Source of the DNA: Casuarius casuarius
Taxonomy: Eukaryota > Chordata > Aves > Casuariiformes > Casuariidae
NCBI GenBank assembly: GCA_003342895.1
Contig: PTFA01000159.1
Span: 1,969,233-2,033,232, forward strand
Length of the DNA: 64,000 nucleotides
Reading direction: 5' to 3'
Positions 50,859-60,944 of the stretch are shown here, in pieces (position 1 is the stretch's first letter; every line of letters begins with the position of its first letter). Made by a program: the position numbers and the translations under genes. The notes beneath the pieces are model-generated. The model was not told the origin of the DNA and ran no database searches. It saw only the letters and a program-made list of their open reading frames with translations.

Positions 50859-52789
50859 AGACAAACAACAGTGATCTTCCTGAGGCTGTGAATGTGGTGC
50901 TATCTCTTCAAGGGCATGCTACATGTTATTTTACAAGCAGAAGCAAAGTCCCTTTACCCACATGCCAGGCTAACCAGAAATCATATGAACAAGATTGTTA
51001 GTACTGAGTGGGAACTAATGAGTCCTAATGAGATTTCTGGTCAGCTTGGAGCACGTGCAGAACAGGCTTGCAAAATACTGTGTACATACTTTCAAAGAGA
51101 TGCAGTCTCTTTGGTCTCCAAGCATTTTGAACTTCACGTGGCTTAGTAATAGGTAGCCAGGGTGTGGTCTTCATCACTTAGATTGGCAGTTTGTGCTTTG
51201 CCTTTGCTGCCTGTTTTAAAAAGGGCAAGGCAAAGTGACATTGAAAAGTAAAATAGTTTTGCCTCTACAGGCAGCTTGGGTTAAGATCGTTGTGCCTGAA
51301 TTGTTATCAGCTTGATCCAAAAGGCACTTTTATTTTTCCTTTTAGCCAGGTGTAACACAATAGAGTGTGTCATTAGTTGATGAATTATGCCATACTAAAC
51401 CACGTCGTGTGAGTCAAAAGGATAAAGAAAAATTCTAGCAGAGGTATGAAAAATGAAATATATTGGTGGAGTATGGGGTTTTTTCTGCTTTGAATTTACA
51501 GCGTTCAATAGATTTCAACATTTTTTTCATATTTAACACTTTTCTTCTCTGACAGATTAGTGAACTATGCTCCAACATTGTCACAAGGGTGACAGCAGCC
51601 AGAGGACTCTTTTGAGTGGAAAAGATGTAATCTGTCAGAGTTTCTAAGTGGTTAGGTCTTAAAATCTGTTAGCACTTTTTTTTTCTTTCCTACACAGGTC
51701 AGGTTATTCTGATGCACTTGCCAGATTTCAATTTGGGTAACTACATATCTATTGGGACTTTGTGGCTTGTAAAGTTAATTTGAATCCTTTGAGTAGCAAG
51801 TAAATACTACATAAATGTCAGGTGTAATGGAGTTTTAGAGACAAGGGAAAGCTGGGATGTTGATTGGGGTGCAAACAGGAACCTTAGTGTACCTGTGTCC
51901 TTCTCCAGACTGCCTGAGCGATGCCAGTAAGTGCCCGTGAGCGCAGGCCACTGAGCTGCTTGTCCACTGCCAAGTGGAGAGACACCAAAGTGCCTGTAGG
52001 TGGGCCAGGCAGAGGTCAGAAGCCTTATGCCTGGGTTGGGATGGCGTGGAGCACGCGAAGCATGTAAGGCTCCCAAAGCACGGCATGCTGATCTGGGTGC
52101 ATCACTCCATGGGCATGTGGGCTGAGAGCTGCAGATCCACCTGCCTGGGCTCTCTGCTTTGCACTTGGTGGCCCGGTGTGGATGTCATTAGTCTTCCCAA
52201 CTCTTAACCAGCAGCATCTGCAAAATGGTGGTGAAGGTCTTTCTGTACTTAGATGTGGGGACAAAAATGGGTATTAGAATTAGTGAGGTACTTTGATAAC
52301 ACGGTAGTGAGGGCTATAAAAGTACCTGAGAGATGGAGAGGCTTCTTTTTCATCATTTGCAGAGTATCATTGGTCTACCTACCATTTCCCTCTTTGCCTT
52401 AAGAGCAATGGCAGGAGCTTGTTGTTCTCCCTGTGTCAGCTGGAGGAGGCAGTAGAAACAAGAAAATCAGACTTTATACAGAGCTGTGACTGAACTGCTC
52501 CTTGTGTGCCGAGAGCACTTGCAGGCAGGTCAAGAATCAGAGACTCCCCTGTATTGCCTCCCATGCAAAAATCTGCTTCCCAGCAGAACAGGTGTTGGAG
52601 GGAAAAGAAATTAAAGGAGGGAATTACCACTAGATGGTCTTATGGCAGGAATTCAAGCTTATTGGAGTAACTGGAAGGTGCTCCTTTTTTATTTTGCTAG
52701 GACTCCAGTTTCATAAAGATTTAGATATGCCTTACAAATATGTACTTACTTACATGTAAGTGCATATGTCATTTTTCATTATTTTATAT

Positions 52790-52895
52790 GCTAAGGGACA
52801 GATTCTGAATTTTTGGTCATGTTTGGCAGAACCTTATTCCATAACTAATCCCATTAATTTCAGTGGATCCATTTGTGGAATAAAGTACTATTCGA
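52790..52895. repeat. Fold-back (MITE-like) repeat relic
   Basis: TATTCCATAACTAATCCCATT (52835-52855) and AGTGGATCCATTTGTGGAATA (52862-52882) are imperfect inverted arms, about 14 of 21 bases pairing, around a 6-base centre. The flank GGGACAGATTCTGAATTTTT matches the opening of a widespread palindromic reptile repeat whose centre reads CCCATTGACTTCAGTGGG. Family assignment is from memory. Confidence 0.5.
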
Positions 52896-54258
52896 CAGCA
52901 GTTGAGGTATCCCAAAGGGAAGAGAAGGAAAGAGTGAAAGAGGAAAATGGCTGCCAGAGATCAGATCAATATTTAGATTTTAATGTTGCTCCACATCAGT
53001 CACTGATTGCATTAAAATAATATTTTTTTAAATTGCAGTAAAAGCCTCCACAGGAGTAGAAAAACATTGGTAGCTCTTCTAGGGATGCTTTAAAACAGAT
53101 TCAATATTTGTTCTCACTGTGTGGTGTTCAAAAAGATCCAGTGATTCTTTGGCTCCTAATTATCACCTTAGGCATCTTATTGAGCCCACCTGTCATGAAG
53201 GTAAAAGGTATACAACGCACTATAACACTTAAAGTAATTGGGCCACTTTTTTAGCCTTCCTCTATCAATATTAATAAGCTGCACTAATTGCACAATGCTT
53301 TCATTTTTTTCTCCTTTTTCTTCAATCTGCTACAGGGATTAGTTAGTCATTTGCATCATCTTCAGAGGGTTTAGCAAATGTTAATTTCTCATTCTTACCT
53401 CTCTATTTTTTTGTATTAAGTATCAGAATGAAATGTATTTCCCGGAAGGATATTTAGTGTCTTTCATGTATCAGTCAGGGCTGAGCTATTCCTTTTCCCT
53501 TGCAGAGCTGATTTCTCCTAAGCTGTATGAGGTCAAGAAAAGAGAAGATATATTTTTATGCATTGCAGGATACCTTGAAAATAAAGACATAAGAAGTAGA
53601 AAGTTAGGTGACATTTGGTATTCTGTAAAGATATTTCCATTTGAGGCCTCTTTAATATATTTTAATGCTTGATGCTCATCCAATTTGAAGGAATTTCAAC
53701 AAATGTAGTTGCTCTGGCCAAAAGACAAGTTGTTAGTACTGTTTATAGGCTGTTCTCAAGAACTAGAGGAATTAGGCAAGTTTTTTCTCTACAGCTCTCT
53801 CTGCACTTCAGTCCTTGAAATTCTTCATGTGTGCTCTGCCAGGCTGCTATCTTTCTTTAATAGAAGATGCTAATGACATGACATGTTTTGGAGGCATCAT
53901 TAGGATAAAGTTTCTTTAATTCATTTTATTTCATAATAAATTGTACTTGAAAGTATTAAAGACCTCTTGAATTTAGATGAGTAAGAACTTTGCTGCTAAA
54001 CTGCATAGCATCCCAGATAGGAGGTTTATGAACTTGGAAAGAGGGCCTAGCCTTTTGAATTGGAAAAAGAAGCATTACTAGCCTATTTTTTTAATGGTGA
54101 TGAACATTTTTTGTTTATTTATGGATTAAAGACCAAGAGCTGAGCGGTATAGTTTAACCACGCTCACGAACTGCTGACAGCATAAGTTTGTAGAAAAGCG
54201 TAAATAATCAGTCTCTGTATTTTAAACGTTCTGGGCAGACTTTTATGAGCTGTAGGTA

Positions 54259-54955
54259 GAATCACAAAATAATTCAGGTTAGAAGGGACCTCAGGAGGTC
54301 TCTAGTTCAACCTCCTGCTCAAATCAAGATCAGCTACGAGGTCAGACCAGGTTGCTCAGGGATTTATTCAGCTGGATCCTGTAAACCTCCAAGGATGGAG
54401 ACTGTATAACCTCTCTGGACAATCTGTGCCACTTCTCCACTGTCATCAGGGTGAAAAAAATTCTCCTTATAGCCAATCCAAACCTCTCGTGTTCCAACTC
54501 ACGTCTGTTGCCTCTTGTTCTCCCACCATGCACCTAAGTGAAGAGCCTGCCTTCACCTCTTGATCATCTCCCCATAGATGCTGGGGACTGCTCTTAGGTT
54601 CCCCGAAGCCTTTCTTATAGTCGGGGGGCCCCAAACTAGGCTACATGTACTAAGTGTGGTCTCATGAGTGCTGGTTACAGGGGAATAATCACTTCTCTCA
54701 ATCTACTGGCTACATTCCTGTTCATACAGCCTGGGATGCTGTTGGCTGCCTTTGCTGCCATGCTGGCTTATGCTTAGTCTACTGTATATCAGCACCCCAA
54801 GGTCCCTTTTGGCAGAGCTGCTCCCCAGCTGTCCAGACATCAGCCTGTATCATTGCAGGGGGTTAGTCCTTCCCATGTGCAGGGCTTTGCATTTTTCTTG
54901 CTGAATTTCATAAGGTTCTTTTCATGTCATTCCTCCAACCTGTCTAGGTTCCTTG
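54259..54955 (-). mobile_element. CR1 LINE 3' end, antisense, 5'-truncated
   Basis: The left edge reads AGAATCACAAAATAATTCAG then AGAAGGGACCTCAGGAGGTC and AACCTCCTGCTCAAAT, the reverse complement of a bird CR1 3' end. It continues with GTTGCTCAGGG, TCCAAGGATGGAGAC, TGGGATGCTGTTGGCTGCC, CACCCCAAGGTCCCTTTTGG and CTGAATTTCATAAGGTTC, then fades after TGTCTAGGTTCC near 54955. It is better preserved than the copies at 22150 and 46711 and therefore younger. The 5' truncation is normal for CR1 insertion. Confidence 0.92.
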
Positions 54956-55472
54956 GAAACTAGAAATTAGATTCCTAACTCCTGCATTTTTTTTCCTATG
55001 AGATTTAGCTGTCCAAGTGTTCTGATACTTTTCTTGTGCAAACCTCAACAACAGATGCTTATTAGTGTCCATGGGCAGGTCTGTACTACGCTGTAGGTAG
55101 GCAAGTCTTCTTTTATCTCACATCTCTGGCCTTTAGATAGATTTTTCAGACTGGAGAAGGCATCAAGGGCAGAATATATGATGTAAAGTAAGATTCTAGT
55201 CAGGCTTCCATGTTTCTTGTGCATTATTTTGATCTAGTCAAACCCGCTATGCAGAGAAGTACCAAGAAGAAGTGCTTCCAGAAACATGCTTCTATAGGTA
55301 CATAACAGAAACCTAGCAGATGTGCTGTGTCTTTTATTATAGACTAGGTATCAACAAACTGAGGAGCAGTACTAGATGGAGTAGTAAGGTCTTTTCTCTG
55401 GCTTTTGTGTTGTCTCTTGCATTTGTCTCCCGCAGTCCTAATATACATGAGGTGCTTGTATCCTCAAACCAC

Positions 55473-55514
55473 CTCTGAAGTATCATGTAGATACTCTGAA
55501 GTATCATGTAGATA
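55473..55514 (+). repeat. Perfect 21-base tandem duplication
   Basis: The unit CTCTGAAGTATCATGTAGAT plus A occurs twice back to back without mismatch (55473-55493, 55494-55514). Being perfect, it is a recent event or an assembly artefact. Confidence 0.95.
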
Positions 55515-55968
55515 AAGGGCTGGATGGGAGCTTGTCAGCCATCAAAGCCATGAAACTATTGGGCAGAGTCGTAATTCCTCTTCTCTCGCAGATCATAACG
55601 TAAGCAAACTCTCACTGCTGAAAAGTGTCAGCAAAAATGTTGGAAAGGAGCGAGGCCCTTCCGTATTACACAGTGTCTTTCTCTAGTTAAACAGATATGC
55701 AGAGCCATTTACATCAGATGATAATTAGGCTTTAAGGGAGAAAAATAGAAGGGAAACAGAAGACACAGTGTGTTTAGTTATTGCTGCCTTAAATATAATG
55801 CTTTACATCATGCTGCTCTGTCATCTGCAAAGGTGCTATTTAATAGGGAATTAATTACAGTGAAGTTTTAAAGTAAAAAACCAGACAGTCACAGGAAATA
55901 TGTGTGTGCAATTCCATACAATTTTAATCCTTTTGTCATAATAGTGTTTTCCTATTCTTGCGTGAATG

Positions 55969-55986
55969 AACCCCCTCTGGTGGCTA
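55969..55986 (-). promoter_or_regulatory. CTCF-like motif candidate
   Basis: On the - strand this reads TAGCCACCAGAGGGGGTT, close to the CTCF core CCACCAG(A/G)GGGC apart from one base. A motif alone does not show binding. Confidence 0.3.
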
Positions 55987-56448
55987 ACTTGCTATCTCCA
56001 TTTCAGTCCTTTTTGAGTTGAGGCTGCATGCAAGCAGCTGGCTAAAAGAACTGATAGAATAATAAACTAGTGCTTTTATTAGGCTAGTTTAATATTTTGT
56101 GTTCTCAGCACTGAGGGCATAGATAAAGTCTGGCCATTCAAATGTGTTTAAAAATAATATCCATTCATGAAAAAAAATCAAGCTAAAAAAAACTGCTTAA
56201 AAGATTATTTCTGGAAAAGAGCCTAAAACATTCCATTTTAATCAGGTAAACAGTCTGTTGGCTTCAGTCATCTGCTATTTTAAAGCCAAAGTTGCACATT
56301 CACAGAAGATAAATCAATAAAGGGTCAAACTGCCTCTTGTTAATTTGTCCTTAGTTGTCTATCTGTTTTCTCACACTGCAAGTTTTCCAGGCTGGAAAAC
56401 CTTTTTCTGGTCATAGCGCTCAGCATGATTGTCAGGAGAATAGATGCT

Positions 56449-56491
56449 ATTGCTGCCCATGGGCAGTAATATTGCTCTACCCATGGGTAAA
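56449..56491 (+). repeat. Tandem pair of CCCATGGG palindromes
   Basis: Two related units of about 22 bases each begin with ATTGCT. The first holds the perfect 14-base palindrome CTGCCCATGGGCAG (56453-56466), the second the 12-base palindrome TACCCATGGGTA (56478-56489). Confidence 0.88.
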
Positions 56492-57090
56492 GCCTATGTA
56501 CTGGAGAGAAATCTCCACTCTTTGAGGGAAGAACTTCTTTTGGATTTGGGTCTGTATGTTACCTGTCCATACAGGGGATCTATTCATCTACACATTTTAT
56601 GGAACATTTGTGGTTAAGCGAAGGTAATATTACAGTGGCATTCAGTAATTAAATGCTATTCTGAGGTTGGAAAACATCAGTGAAAAGAATATTTACTTAG
56701 CATATTTACTTATTAAGAGAATATTTACTTATTACCAATGATATTTTGTTTCAGAGCAGAGAAACACAAGTGGAAATTGCTGGCTTGTAGGTTTATATAC
56801 TCCAATACCTGGTAAACTTTATGCCTTGCAAAGAAGAGCAGCATCTAGATCTAAATAGCAGAGCTGTGGCAGCAGGTATGACTGTGTCTGTACACTGCTT
56901 TAGAAGGAGTATGAGCTGGTTCAGTGTATTTGGAAGAGGTTTAGTGAGAGAGCTGGGGTGATTCATTTTGCTTCCTCTTGTAGCCTCAGCAACCCAGATG
57001 GCAGCATGGCCCGGGGCAGGTGCCTCTTCTTGGTCCAAGGATGGGATCTGGAAGAGGCCCCAGTTCTTTTGGCTCAGTGCTTGCAAAATT

Positions 57091-57128
57091 AGGCCAATGC
57101 TAATTTTAGAGGCCAGTGCTAATTTTAG
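57091..57128 (+). repeat. 19-base tandem duplication
   Basis: AGGCCAATGCTAATTTTAG is followed by AGGCCAGTGCTAATTTTAG, one mismatch, then a partial third copy TGGCCAG. Confidence 0.93.
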
Positions 57129-60100
57129 TGGCCAGTCCTGTTAACTAGAGTCGTTTACTGTTGTCTTAAAAAGGAGCCCTCAGTGACCATACAACCTTGA
57201 ATTAACTGTCTACCCCAGAAGACATCTAATTACATAAACTCAACAATGATATTGTAGATTATCTGTCATAATTCACTTAATTGCATGTCCGCTGCTACAG
57301 TGCTTCAGTTTGGGGAAATTTCTGTTTTCTTGTTTAGGAAAACAGTATACATTGTTAAAACCAATCTGCCAGCTGGAGCATACATCTTCTACAAAGGGAA
57401 GCAAAAACAAGGCTGTTAAAAATATCTGAAAACACCATCAGCTCTGAATTTATACTTTTACCAGTATGTATATCAGTGGCAGTGTATCACCACCAGCCAT
57501 CTCCACAAGAAAGATCCTTGCTCATAGCACATAACCTGTGAAGGCAGCAGGGTGAGTACTTGGGGCTTGTCAGCAGACGCTTGAGTTCACCTCATGTTGC
57601 TGTAAATAAGCTATAGAGGAAGAGGTAAGAAACCACCCAGTTACTCAGGTAGCCCAAAGGCTCAGGGCATCTTTCTGACTCACTCTAACCAGTTCTTACA
57701 GACCCCTGCGACAGGACCTTTGGGTCTTCAGGCACAGTAGTAGTTGCAGCAGCAGCCTAGTACTTGGGAAGGATCTGTGAGCTTTGCCTCCCTGCAAAGT
57801 GACTGGCAGGAACCTCGGGATTTTTTCCCTCCTTTCCGTGGATTTTTGTCCTGAGAGGAGACAGGTGTGTGTGTTCCTGAACTCGTAGCACAGCCATCGC
57901 AGGTCATCAGCTGATTAATTGATTCATGGGAATGTTGTGATGCAGCTCTATGTCATTTGACAGTAATGAAGTGAAATTAGGAGAGAGATTTCTAATTCAA
58001 AAAATTAACAGACATCAGAGTCTATTCTTCAAGACCAGAGATTATATGTATGAAATGACTTGGAAATCCTTCAAAATCTCCATTTATCCTCAGGTAATTT
58101 TAGTGGGGTTCTGAATTAGCACTGCCTGTAATACTGATGTCGGTTCCATTTTGCTTGCTAGCCTGATCTTGTTGAATTTAATGATAACTGGATATTTCCC
58201 TCAAAGTCCTATCTCTGTGTTATTCCAAGAAAATCTTGGTTTTTGTTATTTAAAGTCAGCATCTCACTCTCAACTTATTGCAAATGATTGTGGAGCAATG
58301 TGTACTCTCCTGATAAAAATGCCTTACAAAACCAAAAACCAGAAGAAGCCATCCTCCCTCCAAATTTTTATTCATAAATCTCATGATTTGCTGTTGGGCC
58401 TGACCTGATGTTTTGAAATGTCTATGTTTTAGGAGTCATGTTAAGCAAAGCACACTTGGTACAGCCTTGAAAGTCATTAATAATTGAAAAGATCTCTTGT
58501 ATCTCTAGTTATTTTTTTAATCTCCTGACTTTTCACATATAGAAGGATTGTTACTATCATCTGAAACAAATTATGTAGTTTGATATGTGAAACACAAACT
58601 TAATCAAATTGCTATGTCTTCCTATTGGTGCCATTTATTTTGATGTTCATAGAATGTAAGCACTTTTTTTAAAAAACTTTATCATAAATATGATTATTCA
58701 TTTCATCAATATAACGTGACCATTTATATTGATATATTTCAAAATGAAGAAAAATGCCTTATGTTCTTTCCTAACCAAATGTTCTTGTGACCTACATATT
58801 CCTCAAGCTTCATATTTTTTCAGACTACTTTCAGTCTACAGCTGGAGAAACTAGAGCCTTGCTGTTAAAAAGATAAGAACAAAATCTTATATGAGTTGTC
58901 TTCCTGGCATTTGTTTAAATCCTAAAGTCTCGTTAGTCCATCTTGCAGTTAGGCTACAGGAATTTTTTTACACCAATATTAAGTGGAAATTTATTTCGTC
59001 ATAGGACTGACTTCTGCAGTTTGCATTCCCCTCAGCATGAATGCAAGTAAATGCGCTCACTTCAGTAGAGCTTGTAGGTCTAAGATCTTTAATAGTTTTA
59101 GGAAAAGAATGACAAATAGTCACTATATTTTAGAATTTCTTTTTTTCCTGGCAGCCATTCTGGCACTTCTGTCTCATTCCCCTGACACTTATTCAGAGCT
59201 GTTAGCAAAATAGATTGTATTTTACATATATAGGTTTACATATATTAATTCTCTTACAATTCGTTACAAGTCTACCATTGTTAAAAAGAAACCGTTTGTC
59301 ATGATTTCTTACCCTTTTCTGTGAAAATGGTACTGTTCTGGTCTTGAGTAGGTTTGATTGGGTGATACTTTGTAGAATTAGGATAACTGTTAGGGCAACT
59401 TAAAGAATGGGTTAAATTAGTTTTAAAAATCATAATTATCTCTCTTCAAAATTGTCTATGTTTTGGGGCTTATTTCAAATGTGAGAATGGTGGAATCTTT
59501 TGACCAGCAAATTTCAGAGAAAAAAGAGACAGTCTTGTGTCTCATTAGGTTTGCTTATGCTTTTTGATTATGGAAAAAAAAAAAAGAACTTACAGCTGCT
59601 TCTAACAAAAGTAAAATCATTCTGAGCAATCTGGAGGATTGAATGTGAGTCAATTTCAGCAGAATTACCCATGGAAATCCAGCTTCTGCGCTCGCTTAGC
59701 ATGCATGTAACTTCAAAACACTGCGTGTCTGAGAAAGCCATTTACAGATAGGAATGTAAATCACACGATTCAAAGAAGAGAGGAGGTTTCTCTTTTGAGT
59801 TTTAGAACTCAAAATTCTAATTTCAGGTGTCTTATGGACAGACTCTGGTTCCAGAAGATAAACTGGTAAAATGACTCAGTGAAAGGAAACAGCAAGGTCT
59901 CTTCCTCAAGGATTAATATTTGTAACAAGAAAGATAATTTAGATCAGTCAAAAAGTAAATAGATAAGGACTCAGAGATGGCAGTCAGAGTCCAGGCCTTA
60001 TGATGCTGTTTTTGAAGTTTTTCTCTTCCTGTTGTGTCACAAGTAGCCACTTCTTTAACTCTTCTGTGTTTTTTTCCAGATGATGAAATAAGCTTACAGT

Positions 60101-60600
60101 TCCCAAGGGACCATTTGGATAATGGCATTTTCTCCTGCTTGGTTTTCTTTGAGGAGGCTGTGGAAGAAAGGAGTCAGCTAGTGCATGAAGATCAATCACA
60201 GCTGAAAATAAAGGTGTGTTATTTAGCTTTGGCTTTAGGACTGTATAGCTTTTCACCTATAAAATTGGTTATATAGCCTATAAAATACAAAAATAATGCA
60301 TTTCTTTTGCCTAGGAGCAACATGCTAGCATGGACTCTAGGATCCATGAAGGGGAAACGTAAATAGTATCTCTCTAGGGAGAAGAGAGACTAGGCTGTAG
60401 AAAGTGAAAATGCTTTGTTGTTCCTTGGTCTTACCAAATAACACATGCAAAATAGCATAGCTGAAAAGAAAGACCCCTTTTTTCAGTGCAGATATGCAGT
60501 GGTGTCAAAAGCCCTCTGGCTAGTTCAGTTAGGCCATGATTTCACTACTTAAAATATAAAATAAGTTTGGCTTGGAAAAAGCGCTGCTTCTCTTCATCCA

Positions 60601-60792
60601 CACTCTAAGACCGTAAAGGATCATCAGGCCATGAACTGAAACTTGCATAGAAGTCATCCCCTAGGAATCACATGATTCATGTCAGCTTTTAGGGCGGATC
60701 TTCAATTAAGGGAGTCACTCTTAGTTGCCCAGGGAAGTCTCTGCAGTCCTTTCTTCTAGATGAAGGAGGAGGGAACAGATGTAGAGAGAGAC
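60601..60792 (+). promoter_or_regulatory. FSHR: FSHR proximal promoter and 5' UTR region
   Basis: These 192 bases directly precede the FSHR start codon. FSHR promoters in mammals are TATA-less and depend on an E-box bound by USF proteins. Here no TATA box lies within 190 bases of the ATG; the nearest TATAAA is at 60555-60560. An E-box, CACATG, lies at 60669-60674. A pyrimidine-rich run, TCCTTTCTTCTAG, ends at 60759. The transcription start cannot be fixed from sequence. I see no clear GATA or SF-1 motif. Confidence 0.6.
60669..60674 (+). promoter_or_regulatory. Candidate E-box (CACATG) at -124 to -119 from the FSHR ATG
   Basis: The hexamer CACATG fits CANNTG and sits at -124 to -119 relative to the ATG at 60793. 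From memory, the functional USF-binding E-box of the rat FSHR promoter (CACGTG) is reported at the same offset. One base differs from the canonical USF site, which could weaken USF binding. Position match is seen; function is inferred. Confidence 0.5.
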
Positions 60793-60944
60793 ATGTCTTT
60801 TATTTTTGCCTATTTCCTCGTTTTCCTGGTTGGCTGCTGCAGTTGTCAGCATCACATGTGTCACTGCTCTGGCAGGATATTCATTTGTCAGGAGAGCAAG
60901 GTGATCCAGATTCCTCGGGACATTCCCAAGAACTCCACTGAACT
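60793..60944 (+). CDS. FSHR: Follicle-stimulating hormone receptor, coding exon 1 (partial gene)
   Basis: FSHR is the plasma-membrane Gs-coupled receptor for FSH in gonadal somatic cells. This exon encodes about the first 50 residues. Residues 1-18 ([18 protein letters not shown]) form a hydrophobic signal peptide. They are followed by the cysteine pattern C-x4-C-x-C-x6-C, then [20 protein letters not shown], which matches the start of the FSHR ectodomain (human: CQESKV..IP.D.P.N..EL). The exon ends inside the Leu codon (CT|GTAAGT), phase 2, as I recall for the FSHR exon 1/2 junction. The ATG at 60793 is chosen because the signal peptide begins there and it has a purine at -3. An in-frame ATG at 60760 would add 11 charged residues before the signal peptide and has T at -3; a TAG directly precedes it. 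Residues 47-49 form an N-S-T glycosylation sequon. Related LHCGR is less likely because the CQESKV motif is FSHR-like. Identity is very likely. Confidence 0.95.

Larger units (their letters stand above)
48881..54258. other. Intergenic, includes the GC-richest patch
   Basis: The patch 51860-52265 is visibly GC-richer and holds several CpGs (for example GTGAGCGCAGG, GGAGCACGCGAAGC), with open frames on both strands but no recognised protein. The rest holds simple repeats and the fold-back relic. Confidence 0.6.
54956..60600. other. Intergenic, upstream flank of FSHR
   Basis: Mostly unique AT-rich sequence. It contains the short tandem duplications at 55473, 56449 and 57091 and a CTCF-like motif at 55969. 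No exon or transposon is recognised. Distal FSHR control elements could lie here, but none can be assigned from sequence alone. Confidence 0.6.

Noticed and set aside
58983..59213. 76-codon + strand frame with hydrophobic stretches
   Set aside because: Short, AT-rich, no domain and no splice or promoter context.
1..60600. NRXN1 exons expected upstream of FSHR
   Set aside because: No laminin-G or EGF-like exon, or NRXN1 cytoplasmic tail, is recognisable. The NRXN1-FSHR distance is far larger than 60 kb in human.
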